Part shown: one piece after another, positions 63,942 through 64,000 of the stretch
Layout of the letters: the number at the start of each line of letters is the position of its first letter
How positions within the stretch are numbered: position 1 is the first letter of the stretch
Assembly (NCBI GenBank): GCA_015664885.1
Contig: DQPL01000039.1
Location: 45,491-109,490 of the forward strand
Length of the DNA: 64,000 bases
Source of the DNA: Gemmatimonadota bacterium
GTDB taxonomy: Bacteria; Gemmatimonadota; Gemmatimonadetes; Longimicrobiales; Gaopeijiaceae
Direction of reading: 5' to 3'
Made by a program: the position numbers and the translations under genes
The notes under the pieces: model-generated
What the model was told of the DNA's origin: nothing
What the model saw: only the letters and a program-made list of their open reading frames with translations
Database searches by the model: none

Positions 63942-64000
63942 ATGAAGAAGGTGGTATTCCTATTGGTTGTCGGGACTCTCTCGATGCCGGGATACGCTAC
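63942..64000 (+). CDS. Exported protein, cut by window end
   Basis: ATG 63942 is preceded by a strong AGGAGGCACG site. The 19 visible codons, MKKVVFLLVVGTLSMPGYA, are a typical signal peptide (basic N-terminus, hydrophobic core, small residues before the cut). The rest lies beyond the window, so the function cannot be assigned. Confidence 0.8.
   Translation, partial: MKKVVFLLVVGTLSMPGYA

Overview
The window is a high-GC, gene-dense bacterial chromosome segment from a diderm. It encodes outer-membrane TolC and porin-type proteins, lipoprotein-type signal peptides, an RND efflux system and SecDF. The gene content suggests Gemmatimonadota or a neighbouring lineage: a bacillithiol-type BshA glycosyltransferase, stand-alone SecD and SecF, GroESL behind a CIRCE element, very large FG-GAP/ASPIC and VPS10-like secreted proteins, and a DUF1592/DUF1552/ankyrin cluster. 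This assignment is an inference; no rRNA gene is present to confirm it.

Layout. 1-3193: end of upp, then the TrkA/TrkH potassium uptake operon on the minus strand. 3344-3417: a CAT-anticodon tRNA. 3588-10615: a giant FG-GAP/ASPIC protein, a release-factor-like protein, an AI-2E type permease, a conserved hypothetical and a YheT-type hydrolase. 10636-11567: three gene remnants head to tail (small exported protein with an amber codon, Omp85-type barrel end, cyclophilin end). 11671-18513: TetR, TolC, HlyD-type adaptor and RND pump in one operon. 18609-28959: small membrane proteins, hydrolases, a voltage-gated channel, broken CAP and GNAT genes, an M55 peptidase, a MATE pump, MurB, an M61 peptidase and a DinB-like protein. 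29282-32401: a fusion amidohydrolase, then a second set of remnants (histidine-kinase ATPase end; an ECF-sigma start fused to a receiver-domain end). 32434-36530: an eight-heme cytochrome with a downstream exported protein and a divergent phosphate-porin-like barrel. 36689-36760: a small structured RNA or leader with a terminator. 36780-48600: a conserved housekeeping run (secD, secF, tatD, mutL, miaA, bshA, uppP, birA, coaX, groES, groEL) with several overlapping start/stop pairs. 48678-50846: a DUF2239 gene followed by a MATE gene broken by a 37-bp tandem duplication, under a near-consensus promoter carrying two palindromic TACC-AG-GGTA sites. 50950-53873: secreted and cysteine-motif proteins. 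53991-59742: a three-gene cluster of DUF1592-type cytochrome, Tat-exported DUF1552 protein and exported ankyrin protein, followed by a VPS10/BNR-repeat protein to 62899. The last 1.1 kb holds a DinB remnant, a small membrane protein, a poorly coding homopolymer-rich stretch and the start of a new exported protein.

Two themes stand out. First, lesions are frequent: in-frame stops, frameshifts, a tandem duplication and collapsed gene fusions. They mean either active gene decay or a draft-quality (metagenome-type) assembly, and read-level data would separate these. Second, three groups look like uncharacterised functional units: the DUF2239-operator-MATE module, the DUF1592-DUF1552-ankyrin operon, and the multiheme cytochrome/porin locus.
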